A stretch of 64,000 nt of DNA, from assembly GCF_000013085.1 (NCBI RefSeq), contig NC_007643.1, positions 4,246,501-4,310,500 of the forward strand, read 5' to 3'. The DNA is from Rhodospirillum rubrum ATCC 11170 (lineage in GTDB: Bacteria; Pseudomonadota; Alphaproteobacteria; Rhodospirillales; Rhodospirillaceae). Below are positions 36,765 through 46,049 of this stretch, one piece after another (the stretch's first letter is position 1; every line of letters begins with the position of its first letter). Both the position numbers and the translations under genes were made by a program. The notes under the pieces were generated by a model, which saw only the letters and a list, made by a program, of their open reading frames with translations, searched no databases and was not told where the DNA came from.

Positions 36765-37130
36765 TTATAGCGCCTCGCCGCGCAGCAGCCTGTCGACCTG
36801 ATCCTGGCTGAGCCCGCCAACCGCCTTGGCCTGGGCGTCATTGACATGGTTGGTGGCGCCGGCGGCCATTTCCAGGCCGCCTTGCAAGGTGCCAAGGTGC
36901 TTGAGGAAGGCCGCGACCTTGCGGATCTGCTGGCCGGTGATGTCCTGGAAGGCGCAGGCCTCCATGATCGCCTCAAGGCGCATGGCGGTCACCTGATCGG
37001 GGGATTTCTCGATCAGCAATTCGGCCAGACCGAGGATGCGGTTGACCGCGCGTTCCTGTTCCTTGACCACCGAATCAAGCACCTTCAACGAGGTGTTCAG
37101 GGCCGCTTGCACTTTTTTCGGATCACTCAT
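36765..37130 (-). CDS. Miniature CheZ-like phosphatase
   Basis: 121 residues, all-helical. The CheZ active-site helix is recognisable: IMEACAFQDITGQQIRKV, with Asp63 and Gln67 in the same D-x-x-x-Q spacing as Asp143 and Gln147 of E. coli CheZ. The C-terminal tail LSQDQVDRLLRGEAL resembles the CheY-binding tail of CheZ. It keeps these two functional parts in about half of the usual 214 residues. No chemotaxis operon is adjacent, so its response-regulator target is unknown. Convergent with the GntR gene. Confidence 0.8.
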   Translation of the reverse strand: MSDPKKVQAALNTSLKVLDSVVKEQERAVNRILGLAELLIEKSPDQVTAMRLEAIMEACAFQDITGQQIRKVAAFLKHLGTLQGGLEMAAGATNHVNDAQAKAVGGLSQDQVDRLLRGEAL

Positions 37131-37264
37131 GCTTTATCCCGACCATCCGGCGAAGGCGCGTCTCGCGTGGGGTATGGCGGCGCGTCGCGCGGCCATCGGC
37201 CAATATTTGCCCCACCGCCCGCCTCTTGCCAAGGGGGGCGCGGAAGGGAGTCGACAGGGCGGGC

Positions 37265-37828
37265 TTAAAACGGATCGAGCTCGACGTCCCAATAAAGAAA
37301 ATCCCGCCAGCTTTCATGAAGATAACCTGGCGGGAAAGAGCGTCCCTCGTTGCGCAGGCGGTGGGTGCTGGGCTCCGCCGGGCGTTGAAGAAGCGGCATA
37401 GCGGCCTCGCGCGGCGTTCGGTTGGCCTTGCGCATGTTACAAGGCCCGCAGGCCGTCACCACGTTGTTCCAGGCCGTCACCCCGCCCTTGGAGCGCGGCA
37501 CGACATGGTCGAAGGTCAGGTCATGGGCGGGAAGGCGGATGCCGCAATACTGGCAGGCGAAGCCATCGCGCAAGAACACGTTGAAGCGGGTGAAGGCCGC
37601 CCGCTTGGCGACGGGAACGTATTCCTTCAGCGAAATGACGCTGGGCAAGGAGAGATCAAGGCTGGGGGAATGGACCACCCGGTCGTATTCGCTGACCACG
37701 CAGACCCGGTCCATGAAAACCGCCTTCACCGCCTCCTGCCACGACCATAAAGACAGCGGGAAGTAACTGAGCGGCTGGAAATCAGCGTTCAGGACCAGGG
37801 CGGGACATGCATTCGCCGCAATACGCAA
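37265..37828 (-). CDS. HNH endonuclease family protein
   Basis: 187 residues from a TTG at 37828, which has AAAGGAAAGGG just upstream; a TTG at 37867 is also possible. The family N-terminus is ALVLNADFQPLSYFPLSLW. A zinc pair CQYCG, then LTFDHVVPRSKGG and NNVVTACGPCNMRK, form the HNH beta-beta-alpha metal site. Stand-alone proteins of this type are chromosomally conserved in alphaproteobacteria and their DNA target is not known. Diverges from gluQ. Confidence 0.85.
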   Translation of the reverse strand: MRIAANACPALVLNADFQPLSYFPLSLWSWQEAVKAVFMDRVCVVSEYDRVVHSPSLDLSLPSVISLKEYVPVAKRAAFTRFNVFLRDGFACQYCGIRLPAHDLTFDHVVPRSKGGVTAWNNVVTACGPCNMRKANRTPREAAMPLLQRPAEPSTHRLRNEGRSFPPGYLHESWRDFLYWDVELDPF

Positions 37829-37985
37829 GGGCCCTTTCCTTTGTAAAAAATGGCCAATCTGCGTCAAGGAATGCTACCTTGTACGCCTTCCACCGCAAAG
37901 CGAATATGATAGTTCAGTAAAAACGTATAAAGAAAACAATGGCTAGCCGTTCCGCCGGTTCCCCCGTTTTTCCCCGGTCGACCCG

Positions 37986-38867
37986 ATGACTCGCCGCGAC
38001 GCGGCGAAAGCCCCCGCCGATGCCCCGACCACCGGCCGCTTCGCCCCCAGTCCGACGGGGCTGCTGCATCTGGGTCATGCCTATTCGGCCCTGCTCGCCC
38101 ATGACAGCCGGCGGGCCGAGGGCGGGCGCTTCCTGCTGCGCCTGGAGGATATCGATCCCCAGCGCTGCCGCCCCGAGTTCGAGACAGCGATCCTTGAGGA
38201 TCTGACGTGGCTGGGGGTGCGCTGGGACGCCACGCCGCGCCGCCAGTCCGAACATTGGGCCGATTACCGCGCCGCCCTGGCCCGTTTGGACGAGGCCGGG
38301 CTGCTTTACCGCTGCTTTTGCACAAGGTCGGAAATCGCCGCCGAGGTGGCGCGCAGCCCTTCGGCCCCCCACGGCCCGGAAGGCGCGCCCTATCCCGGCC
38401 TGTGCAAGCGCCTGGACCCCGCCGAGGTCGCCGATCGACTGGCCAAAGGCGACGCCTATGCCCTGCGTCTGGATACGGCCAAGGCCCTGGCGCGCTGCGG
38501 TCCTTTGGTCTGGCACGACGCCGAGGCCGGGGCGGTGGTCGCCCGTCCCGATCTGTTTGGCGATGTGGTGCTGGCCCGCAAGGATACCCCGACCAGCTAC
38601 CATCTGGCCGTCACCGTTGATGACGCCTTGCAGCAAATCACCCATGTGGTGCGCGGCCGCGACCTGTTCGAGGCCACCCATGTCCACCGCCTGCTTCAGG
38701 CCCTGCTCGCCCTGCCCAGCCCGCTTTATCGCCACCACGCCCTGCTCAAAGGCGCGGATGGCAAACGCTACGCCAAGCGCGACCGGTCCCTGACCCTGGC
38801 CAGCCTGCGCGCCACCGGCGAAACCCCGGCCACCCTGCGCCAACGCATCGGCCTGCCTGCGGTTTAA
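37986..38867 (+). CDS. gluQ: Glutamyl-Q tRNA(Asp) synthetase
   Basis: 293 residues, a truncated class I glutamyl-tRNA synthetase without anticodon-binding domain. HIGH-like motif RFAPSPTGLLHLGHAYSA; KMSKS-like GKRYAKRDRS; the zinc-binding region begins YRCFCTRSEI and continues to a second Cys in YPGLCKR. The enzyme puts glutamate on queuosine in tRNA-Asp. Length and motifs match the YadB family. Confidence 0.95.
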   Translation: MTRRDAAKAPADAPTTGRFAPSPTGLLHLGHAYSALLAHDSRRAEGGRFLLRLEDIDPQRCRPEFETAILEDLTWLGVRWDATPRRQSEHWADYRAALARLDEAGLLYRCFCTRSEIAAEVARSPSAPHGPEGAPYPGLCKRLDPAEVADRLAKGDAYALRLDTAKALARCGPLVWHDAEAGAVVARPDLFGDVVLARKDTPTSYHLAVTVDDALQQITHVVRGRDLFEATHVHRLLQALLALPSPLYRHHALLKGADGKRYAKRDRSLTLASLRATGETPATLRQRIGLPAV

Positions 38868-38875
38868 GGGGGGGG

Positions 38876-38891
38876 CTTGCCGGGCGGCAAG
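38876..38891 (+). promoter_or_regulatory. Inverted repeat upstream of the toxin-antitoxin operon
   Basis: CTTGCC-GGGC-GGCAAG lies 9 bases after the gluQ stop and about 48 bases before the antitoxin start. It could be an autoregulatory operator for the antitoxin or a weak gluQ terminator. There is no T-run. Confidence 0.35.
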
Positions 38892-38938
38892 ATGCCGCCT
38901 ATCTATATGGCATGTTGCCGATAGCCTGGGAGGTTCTG

Positions 38939-39376
38939 ATGTCCGAAGCCCTTATCGAAGCCGTGGCCCGTAAGTTGGGTGGAGTGCCGGTTCTTGGTGC
39001 CGAAGTTACCTCTCAGGCCGATCTCGCCAGCGTCGTGCGCGGGGGGCTGCCCCTAAGCGCCCTCAAGGGTTTGGCCGAGGCAGGATTAAGCGAGGGGGAG
39101 ATTGACTCTTTTGTTATCCCCCAGCGAACCCGACGGCATCGGGCGCAAAAGCGGCAATCGCTGACGGTTGATGAATCCGACCGGGCGGTTCGCCTGCTGC
39201 GCATTCAGACACTGGCCGAGCGGACCTTTGGCGGTGAGGAAAAGGCCGGTCGCTGGCTGCGTCGGCCTTTGACGGAACTGGGGGGGGAAACACCTCTAGT
39301 CGTTGCCCAGACCGAGGCCGGGGGACGGGTCATTGAAACCATCCTGGGCAAGATCGCCTGGGGCGCGGCCGCCTGA
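38939..39376 (+). CDS. Xre/MbcA/ParS-type antitoxin (DUF2384)
   Basis: 145 residues from the ATG at 38939 (GGGAGG upstream). The middle part has a short HTH-like region (TRRHRAQKRQSLTVDESDR), and the C-terminus (AERTFGGEEKAGRW, LRRPLTELGGETPLVVA) is the toxin-binding module of MbcA/ParS/Xre antitoxins paired with RES toxins. Its stop overlaps the toxin start by one base (TGATG), the usual co-translation. Confidence 0.9.
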   Translation: MSEALIEAVARKLGGVPVLGAEVTSQADLASVVRGGLPLSALKGLAEAGLSEGEIDSFVIPQRTRRHRAQKRQSLTVDESDRAVRLLRIQTLAERTFGGEEKAGRWLRRPLTELGGETPLVVAQTEAGGRVIETILGKIAWGAAA

Positions 39377-39837
39377 TGCTGCTCTGGCGCCTTGCCGGAG
39401 TGGACTATGCCCAGGTCTTTGACGGCGGCTATGGTCTGCGCTTCAACGGTCGTTGGAATACCATCGGCCATCCCGTCACCTATTGCGCCACCTCGCCCGC
39501 GCTCTGCGTTCTGGAAAAGCTGGTCCATATCGAGGATCCAAGCCTGCTGCCGGATCTGGTTATGATTCAATACGAGGGTCCCGACGATCTGGGGATGGAT
39601 ATCGTGGCGATTGAAGACCTGCCCGACGGCTGGCAGCGCCAGGAGGGGATGACTCAGGGATTGGGTGATCGCTGGCACGAGGCCAGACCCTCCCCTCTGT
39701 TAAAGGTCCCTTCGGCGCTCCTTCCCCTTGCCCAATCCCCCGACCGCACGATCGTGATCAACCATACCCATCCCGACACCACAAAAATTGCTCTGAAAGG
39801 GCTTTGGCCCTTCACGCTCGATTCCCGATTGTTTTGA
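39376..39837 (+). CDS. RES-domain toxin
   Basis: 153 residues. RES family, ADP-ribosyltransferase-like fold; known members degrade NAD+ (MbcT) or ADP-ribosylate a metabolic enzyme (ParT). Conserved features are LLWRLAG, GLRFNGRWNTIGHPVTYCA with the Arg-rich NAD pocket, SPALCVLEKLVHI with the catalytic-type Glu, and the late SPLLKVPSALLP containing the typical Ser. It forms a two-gene module with the antitoxin. Confidence 0.9.
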   Translation: MLLWRLAGVDYAQVFDGGYGLRFNGRWNTIGHPVTYCATSPALCVLEKLVHIEDPSLLPDLVMIQYEGPDDLGMDIVAIEDLPDGWQRQEGMTQGLGDRWHEARPSPLLKVPSALLPLAQSPDRTIVINHTHPDTTKIALKGLWPFTLDSRLF

Positions 39838-39927
39838 AGGAGAGCTATACCGTGCGCAGCGTGCGTCCTTGTCGGCTCGCAACCAAAGAGATATTTTAAT
39901 GCTCTGAGGCAATCCGGAGAGTTAATT

Positions 39928-41262
39928 ATGGGCAGAATTGTTCCTTCTGTAAAAATAGGCGATGATGAAGGCTTCACCGAAAATGATCTCTTTGGATATA
40001 GAGAGTTTGGAGAGAAGTTTTCCTCTCTTGTTTGTGAATTTGATCAACCATTAACCATTATTCTGGACGGCCCTTGGGGAAGCGGAAAGACTACATTTAT
40101 TAAGCAATGGGCCGGTCATTTGAGAAAAGAGAAAAAGGTTCCGGTGATTTATTATGACGCATTTTCTAATGATTATCATGATGATGCTTTTATTTCGATA
40201 ACATCGGAAATAATTGATTTTGCGAAAAATATATCTGAAGAAAAGGCCGAAAATTTTCTTCGCGTTGCAATAAAGGTTGGTACTTCCTTAATCCCGATCG
40301 CAGTGAAGACCTCCCTGAAAATAGCAACACTAGGTTTTGTGAATGGCGCAGAGCTATCTGACTCTCTTGCCGAGGTAATTAAAGAAGGTGTGGCAGAGAG
40401 TAGTGAGCTTAGTGCGGATTATTTGGAAAAACTCATTGGGGAAAAGCTGGAGGGCGCTAAGCAACAGAAAGAAGTTATTAAAAAATTTAGGGAATGCCTT
40501 GAAAAGCTTTCCCGAGAATTGGCTAATTCAGGTGAGGATTGTGAAGATAAAAAGCCTCTAGTTTTTATCATTGATGAGCTGGATCGCTGCAAACCATCAT
40601 TCGCATTGGATGTTATCGAGGGAATAAAACACTTATTTTCTGTCGATGGTGTTGTCTTTGTTGTCGTGACGAATCTAAAACAAATGGAGGCTGCGGTTCG
40701 TGGATGTTATGGAGCAGATACGAACGGGAATCTGTATCTAGAAAAATTTTATGATATTCGAATAAATCTCCCTATAAATAGTAATTATGAAATAGAAGCT
40801 ATTCATAAATATATTAATTATGCTTGTAAAGGACATCCAATAGATAGTCGCATGAAAGACGAAATAAAAAAAATAGCAATAGCAAAAACAATAAATTTTA
40901 GAACAATCGATAAAATAATAAATTCTTTATCTATTGCTAATTATATGGAAATGAGTTCTTCGCCAGTTATTAAAATTTTAATAACTGGCCTCTCCATTGT
41001 TCGCCATATTGACAGTGATCTTTATAGAAAGGCCCGTGTTGGTGGTCTTTCTTGGGAAGAAGTAAATAATTTTTTTGGATTCGAAGAATGGCCCGAGAAA
41101 GATTGGGAATATTCAATTAAATTATGGAAATTTTTCACAGGAAAAGAATCTGATTTAGAAAATAAACTTAAATTCGAACACCCAATAGATAAAGGGCAGG
41201 ATTTCCAAAAAATTGGAACTAAAATTCTAGATAGCTTTAGGTTATCTAAAGAGATTGATTGA
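39928..41262 (+). CDS. KAP-family P-loop NTPase, AT-rich, probably acquired
   Basis: 444 residues. Walker A ILDGPWGSGKTTF (about 46-57) and Walker B PLVFIIDELDRCKPSF (about 210-225) with the KAP hallmark DELDRC. A hydrophobic or amphipathic stretch lies between them (about 118-135). KAP NTPases are predicted membrane-associated ATPases and occur in phage-defence settings. Base and codon use are strongly AT-rich (many aaa, ata, ttt codons), unlike everything else in the window. It lies between the RES toxin and xerD, with only nine bases between its stop and the xerD stop. GGAG precedes the ATG. Confidence 0.85.
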   Translation: MGRIVPSVKIGDDEGFTENDLFGYREFGEKFSSLVCEFDQPLTIILDGPWGSGKTTFIKQWAGHLRKEKKVPVIYYDAFSNDYHDDAFISITSEIIDFAKNISEEKAENFLRVAIKVGTSLIPIAVKTSLKIATLGFVNGAELSDSLAEVIKEGVAESSELSADYLEKLIGEKLEGAKQQKEVIKKFRECLEKLSRELANSGEDCEDKKPLVFIIDELDRCKPSFALDVIEGIKHLFSVDGVVFVVVTNLKQMEAAVRGCYGADTNGNLYLEKFYDIRINLPINSNYEIEAIHKYINYACKGHPIDSRMKDEIKKIAIAKTINFRTIDKIINSLSIANYMEMSSSPVIKILITGLSIVRHIDSDLYRKARVGGLSWEEVNNFFGFEEWPEKDWEYSIKLWKFFTGKESDLENKLKFEHPIDKGQDFQKIGTKILDSFRLSKEID

Positions 41263-41271
41263 AGAGGTGAT

Positions 41272-42258
41272 CTATTTATTATTTCCCTCCCCCTTGAGCC
41301 GCGCCAAGGGGTGGGCGGTGCGGACCAGGGTGGTCAGGCGGTCGTCGAGGACGTGGGTGTAGATCTGGGTGGTGGCGATATCGGCGTGGCCGAGCAGGGT
41401 TTGCACGCCGCGCAGGTCGGCGCCATGGGCCAGCATGTGGCTGGCGAAGCAATGGCGCAGCACATGGGGGGAAACCCGGGCCGGATCGATGCCGGCCCGC
41501 AGCGCCAACTCGCCCAGCATCTTGGCGAAGCCGTCGCGCGTCAGATGGCCTTCCGCCGCCGAGGAGGGGAACAAGAAGCGGTCGGCCCGGCGCCGCGCCG
41601 CGCCGCTTGCGGGCAGGGTCGTCGGCCGGGCGATCAGCCAGTCGCGCAGGGCGGCGCGGGCGGGCAGGCCAAGGGGCACCAGACGCTCCTTGTCGCCCTT
41701 GCCGCGCACCAGGATGGTTTCGGGATCGCGGTTGGCCACCGACAGCGGCAGGCTGACCAGCTCGGAGACCCGCAAGCCGGTGCTATAGAGCAATTCCAGC
41801 AGCACCCGCGCCCGCAGGCCGCGCGCCCCTTCGCCGGCCTCGGCCGCCACCAGCAAGGCGTCGACCTCGGCTTCCGACAGCACCCGGGGCAGCGGTCGGC
41901 CAAGGCGCGGCGAATCCAGGCCAATGGTGGGGTCGTCGGGGCGGCGGCCCTCGCTGACCAGAAAGCCGTGGAACTGGCGCAGGCACGACAGCTTGCGCGC
42001 CTGACTGCGCGGCGCCAGTCCGGCGGCGGCCATCGTCGCCAGATAGGCGCGCAGGGTCGGCCGCGACACCGTCAGCCCGTCCAGGCCCTTTTCGCGCAGG
42101 AAGGCCGCGTAATCGCGCAGGTCGCGGCCATAGGCTTCCACCGTGCGCCGCGCCGCGCCGCGCTCGGCCAGCATCATCTCCAGGAAAGCCTCGGCCTGGA
42201 CCGCCAGCGACGGTCCGCGGCTGCTTGGCGCCGTGTCGCCGGACTCGGCGGTGGTCAT
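41272..42258 (-). CDS. xerD: Site-specific tyrosine recombinase XerD
   Basis: 328 residues. N-terminal SAM-like core-binding domain (AVQAEAFLEMMLAERG, TVEAYGRDL) and C-terminal catalytic domain with Arg in YSTGLRVSELVSLPL, Lys in VRGKGDKERLVPL, His-x-x-Arg in SPHVLRHCFASHML, His in LLGHADIATTQ and the Tyr nucleophile in IYTHV. It resolves chromosome dimers at dif with XerC and FtsK. ATG overlaps the stop of the upstream gene as ATGA, so they are coupled. Contains a somewhat long insertion (RPTTLPASGAARRRAD). Confidence 0.92.
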   Translation of the reverse strand: MTTAESGDTAPSSRGPSLAVQAEAFLEMMLAERGAARRTVEAYGRDLRDYAAFLREKGLDGLTVSRPTLRAYLATMAAAGLAPRSQARKLSCLRQFHGFLVSEGRRPDDPTIGLDSPRLGRPLPRVLSEAEVDALLVAAEAGEGARGLRARVLLELLYSTGLRVSELVSLPLSVANRDPETILVRGKGDKERLVPLGLPARAALRDWLIARPTTLPASGAARRRADRFLFPSSAAEGHLTRDGFAKMLGELALRAGIDPARVSPHVLRHCFASHMLAHGADLRGVQTLLGHADIATTQIYTHVLDDRLTTLVRTAHPLARLKGEGNNK

Positions 42259-43949
42259 GGCGCCTGGACGGCCAGGGCCTCCAGGCCGATGGCGGTCGCG
42301 GCATCATTCAGGCCAACCCCCTGGAGGGCGAGGACCACCTGACGCAGCACCCCCGGCGGCGCCTTGGTCGGACCGCCAACCCCGGCCAGGGTCGACAGGG
42401 CGAGCAGGACGGTTTCGCCGGTCGCCCGCCGCGCCGCCGCCGCGCCCAGGCGGTCAAGCGACACCGCCGGGTTCATCAGGATCGCCGCCGGATTGGCCGG
42501 AAAAGCGCCGTCGATGTCGCCTTGGTTGGCCAGGCGGTCCATCGTCACCAGCGAGGCCAGACCGCCCTGCCCGCGAAACAGGTCGCGGCTGTTGGCCTGA
42601 AGCAGGCGCACCCAGGGGCCGGCGGCGCGAATGTCGCCCACCCCATAGAACGCCCGGGCGATCTCCGGGGCGGCGGCCAAGGCCCCATCAAGCACCAGCA
42701 TCTCGCGCAGCGACGGCAGCAGGGCGCGGACCATCGACAGATAAAGCCCGCCATCGCGCTGGCGCAGGCCGCGCAGCAACTCGGCCGCGGCATTGGCCTT
42801 GGCCACGGGATCGCGCAAGGCGCGCACGGCCTGGAAAGCCTGGGCGCGGGCCAGGGGCGTGCCCTCGGTCAGCAGGGTCGACAGGATCTTGGTGCGGTCG
42901 GCGGCGCGGATCGGGGTGTCGCCATACAGATAGGCCAGGGCATCGGCGGGCAAGGCGCCGCCGGCTTCGGCCCGTTCGGCGCTGGCCAGCCGCTGTGCCG
43001 GCGGCGTTGGCGCCGAGAGCGCGATCGCCCGGTCGAGCCAGGGGGTGGGGGGCGAGGCGGCTTCCGCCGGAATCGGCTGATCGGCGCCGCGATAAAGGGC
43101 GATGGTCAGGGCGTCGAAAGCCGTCGGCTTGCGCGGCTTGCCCTTGGCCAGCTTGCCCATGCGCTCGGCCAGGATGAAGAAGCCTTCGTCCTTGATGCCC
43201 TGCTCGCGCAGCATCGCCATGCCCAAAGCCGCCTGTTCGGGCTTGCCCGCCTGCAGCTGGCAGAAGATCTGCAGCTTGTGCCAGAAAACGTCATCCTCGA
43301 CGGCCAAGGGGGTCGCCGTCGGCGGCGGATTGGCGGTGGGCTGGCAGGCCTGCTCGGGGTGACTTTGTATCAGCAGGGCTTCGGCGCGCCGGCGGGCCAG
43401 GGCCGGGGTCAGGGATTGCGCCGGCAAAGCCTCGACCAGGGCGACCACCTCGGCGGGGAAACCATAGCGGCCGAGCAGATCGACCCGGCGCAGCAGCAGG
43501 CTATCGGCGGGCGCGGCGCCGCTGGCGGCCGGCGGATTGGCCGAGCTGAGCAGCAATCGGCGGGTCAGATCGGCCATGGCGCGCGAGGCCAGGGCCGGGG
43601 GCAGGCCATCAAGCAGAGCCAGGGCGCCTTGCAGACCGAGGCCCTGCCACAGGGCCGGTCCCAAGCCGCCTTCGGCCGGGGCGAGCAGACCCAGGCCATC
43701 GGCGCTGGGCGCCCCCAGATCCTGCATGAGGATGCCCTGGCGTCCCGGGCGGGCCGCACCGAAGGGCCCGGCGAGCGGCGGCGCCCCGGCCGAGCGGCTT
43801 CCCGCCGAGCCCGGCGTCAACGGATAGGGGGATTGGGCCAGACCGGGCGCGGCGGCGATCAGGGTGCCGGCCACGGCCAGGGCGCAAGCCACGGGTCCCG
43901 TGCGGCGGCGGGCGGCGGCGAAACGGCGGACTCGTTTAGAACCGGTCAT
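42255..43949 (-). CDS. Large secreted helical-repeat protein of unknown function, coupled to xerD
   Basis: 564 residues. Basic N-terminus and signal peptide (about 1-40, VACALAVAGTLIAAAPGLAQ). The mature protein is Ala/Leu-rich and almost entirely helical, with recurrent TPR/Sel1-like wording (DLLGRYGFPAEVVALVEALP, EDDVFWHKLQIFCQLQAGKP). Two cysteines flank the central part. It sits between a small membrane ORF and xerD, overlapping both. I do not recognise a named family. A periplasmic scaffold role is a guess from composition. Confidence 0.8.
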   Translation of the reverse strand: MTGSKRVRRFAAARRRTGPVACALAVAGTLIAAAPGLAQSPYPLTPGSAGSRSAGAPPLAGPFGAARPGRQGILMQDLGAPSADGLGLLAPAEGGLGPALWQGLGLQGALALLDGLPPALASRAMADLTRRLLLSSANPPAASGAAPADSLLLRRVDLLGRYGFPAEVVALVEALPAQSLTPALARRRAEALLIQSHPEQACQPTANPPPTATPLAVEDDVFWHKLQIFCQLQAGKPEQAALGMAMLREQGIKDEGFFILAERMGKLAKGKPRKPTAFDALTIALYRGADQPIPAEAASPPTPWLDRAIALSAPTPPAQRLASAERAEAGGALPADALAYLYGDTPIRAADRTKILSTLLTEGTPLARAQAFQAVRALRDPVAKANAAAELLRGLRQRDGGLYLSMVRALLPSLREMLVLDGALAAAPEIARAFYGVGDIRAAGPWVRLLQANSRDLFRGQGGLASLVTMDRLANQGDIDGAFPANPAAILMNPAVSLDRLGAAAARRATGETVLLALSTLAGVGGPTKAPPGVLRQVVLALQGVGLNDAATAIGLEALAVQAP

Positions 43950-44070
43950 TCGGGATAACCTTTTCCACCGTCTGGCGGGGCGGCGCCCCATCAAGTCCGG
44001 CCAGGGTGACGCCCAGCGCGATAACGCCAAGCACGACAGCCAGGAGAATGAATCGGATCATGAAACGCAT
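43936..44070 (-). CDS. Small single-span membrane protein (44 aa)
   Basis: [10 protein letters not shown] start followed by one hydrophobic helix ([18 protein letters not shown]) and a polar tail ending EKVIPNDRF. It overlaps the start of the secreted helical protein by 14 bases and is the first ORF of the xerD operon. A short GGAAAG lies six bases before the ATG. Conserved topology of this kind suggests a real microprotein; function unknown. Confidence 0.6.
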
Positions 44071-44288
44071 GGGGGGCTTTCCGGTTGAGGGGCCGGTTGA
44101 GAGGCCGGGACACAAGGGCATGCGGCGGCGGCGGGCGGGGGCCGAAAGGGGCCATTGCCCCTACCGTAAACCCGCCAAACCTTGTATTTAGTCCCGACCA
44201 TGGCGAGAGGAAGGCAGTGTACCGGCTCCGTCGCGGGCGATCAACGTCGCCCGCCGTCCGTATCCGCGCCCCTCGTCGGGGGGTGGCG

Positions 44289-44873
44289 ATGAGAGGGATT
44301 GGCCGAATGATTGAAGCCGAGGAAAACACCCTGGCACTGCCGCGCACCCTGGTTCTGGTCGGGCTGATGGGGGCGGGCAAAACCTGTATCGGCCGCCGTC
44401 TGGCCCAGATGGCCGGGGTGCCGTTCGTCGATGCCGATGTCGAGATCGAGCGCGCCGCCAAACGCACCATCGCCGAGATCTTCGCCACCTATGGCGAAAG
44501 CGAATTCCGCGCCCTGGAGCGGCGGGTGATGGCCCGGTTGCTGGCGGGGCGCACCTGCGTGCTGGCCACCGGCGGCGGCGCCTTCATGGCCGAAGACACC
44601 CGCGCCCTAATCCGCCTTCACGGGTTATCCTTGTGGCTGCGCGCCGATCTTGATCTTCTGGTCGCCCGCACCGCCGGACGAACCCACCGGCCGCTGCTCA
44701 ATAACGGCGACGCGCGCGAAAAACTGGCCGAGCTGATGGCCAAGCGTCATCCTGTCTATGCCGAGGCCGATATCGTTTTCGATGCCCTTGACGAAAGCCA
44801 GGACGCCTCCGCCCTGCGGGTGCGCTCGTGCCTTCTTTCCTACCTCGCCGACCATGCGGAGACCGCCCCGTGA
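44289..44873 (+). CDS. aroK: Shikimate kinase
   Basis: 194 residues. Walker [15 protein letters not shown], shikimate-binding FVDADVEIE and GGGAF, LID-region arginines [10 protein letters not shown]. Catalyses phosphorylation of shikimate in aromatic amino acid synthesis. The ATG at 44289 is used; ATG at 44307 is an alternative. It overlaps aroB by four bases (GTGA). Confidence 0.94.
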
Positions 44874-46027
44874 GCCCAGACACAGCCGCCGATGCCGCCG
44901 CCGACCCCGCCTTGCAGTCGTCCGTTCTGACCGTTTCCCTGGGCGAGCGCAGCTATCCCATTCATATCGGCCCGGGCTTGCTGGGCCGCGCCGGGGCTTT
45001 GATCGCCCCCCTCTTGCGCAAGCCCCGGGTTTTCGTCGTCACCGATGCCACCGTCGCCGCGCTGCATCTCGATCCCTTGCTGGCCTCCCTCGGCGCGGCG
45101 GGCATTGCCCATGATCACGTCGTGCTGCCGGCCGGCGAGGCGACCAAAAGCTTTTCCCAGCTTGAAGAGCTGCTTGATCTTTTGCTGGCGGCGCGGTTCG
45201 AGCGCTCGACCACCCTGCTCGCCCTCGGCGGCGGGGTGATCGGCGATCTGGTCGGCTTCGCCGCCGCCATCTTGCTGCGCGGCGTCGATTTCATCCAGAT
45301 CCCCACCACCTTGCTCGCCCAGGTCGACAGCAGCGTTGGCGGCAAGACCGGCATCAATACGGCCTATGGCAAGAATCTGGTCGGCGCCTTCCACCAGCCG
45401 CGTCTGGTGCTGGCCGACACCACCGTGCTGGATACCCTGCCCCGCCGCGAATTGCTGGCGGGCTATGGCGAGGTGGTCAAATACGGCGTCATCGATGATC
45501 CCGCCTTCTTCGACTGGCTTGAAGAGCATGGCTCCGCCCTGATCGCCGGTGACGGCGGGGCGCGCATCCACGCCGTTCTGACCGCCTGCCGCGCCAAGGC
45601 CCGGGTGGTCGCCGAGGACGAACGCGAAGGCGGACGCCGCGCCCTGCTCAACCTTGGCCACACCTTCGGCCACGCGCTGGAGGCCGAAACCGGCTTTGGT
45701 CCCACCTTGCTCCATGGCGAGGCGGTGGCCCTCGGCATGGTGATGGCCCTTGATCTGTCGGTGCGCCTGGGGCTGTGTCCGCCCGCCGACGCCGCCCGCT
45801 TGCGCGCCCATCTTGATCACGTCGGCCTGCCCACCGATCCCCGGCGTCTCGAGGGTGCCCCGGCCTGGAACGCCGAGCGCCTGCTGGCGGCGATGGATCA
45901 CGACAAGAAGGTCGAGGATGGCAAGGTGACCTTCGTGCTGGCGCGCGGCATCGGCCGGTCGCTGCTGTGGCGCGAGGCCGATACGGCCAGCGTGCTCGCC
46001 ACCCTGCGCGCCGCCGTGGCGCCCTGA
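44870..46027 (+). CDS. aroB: 3-dehydroquinate synthase
   Basis: 385 residues, GTG start coupled to aroK. NAD- and metal-dependent cyclisation of DAHP. Motifs: [59 protein letters not shown], and metal ligands in [22 protein letters not shown] and [13 protein letters not shown]. Confidence 0.95.
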
Positions 46028-46049
46028 GGGCGGGGCCGGGCAAAGGGCG

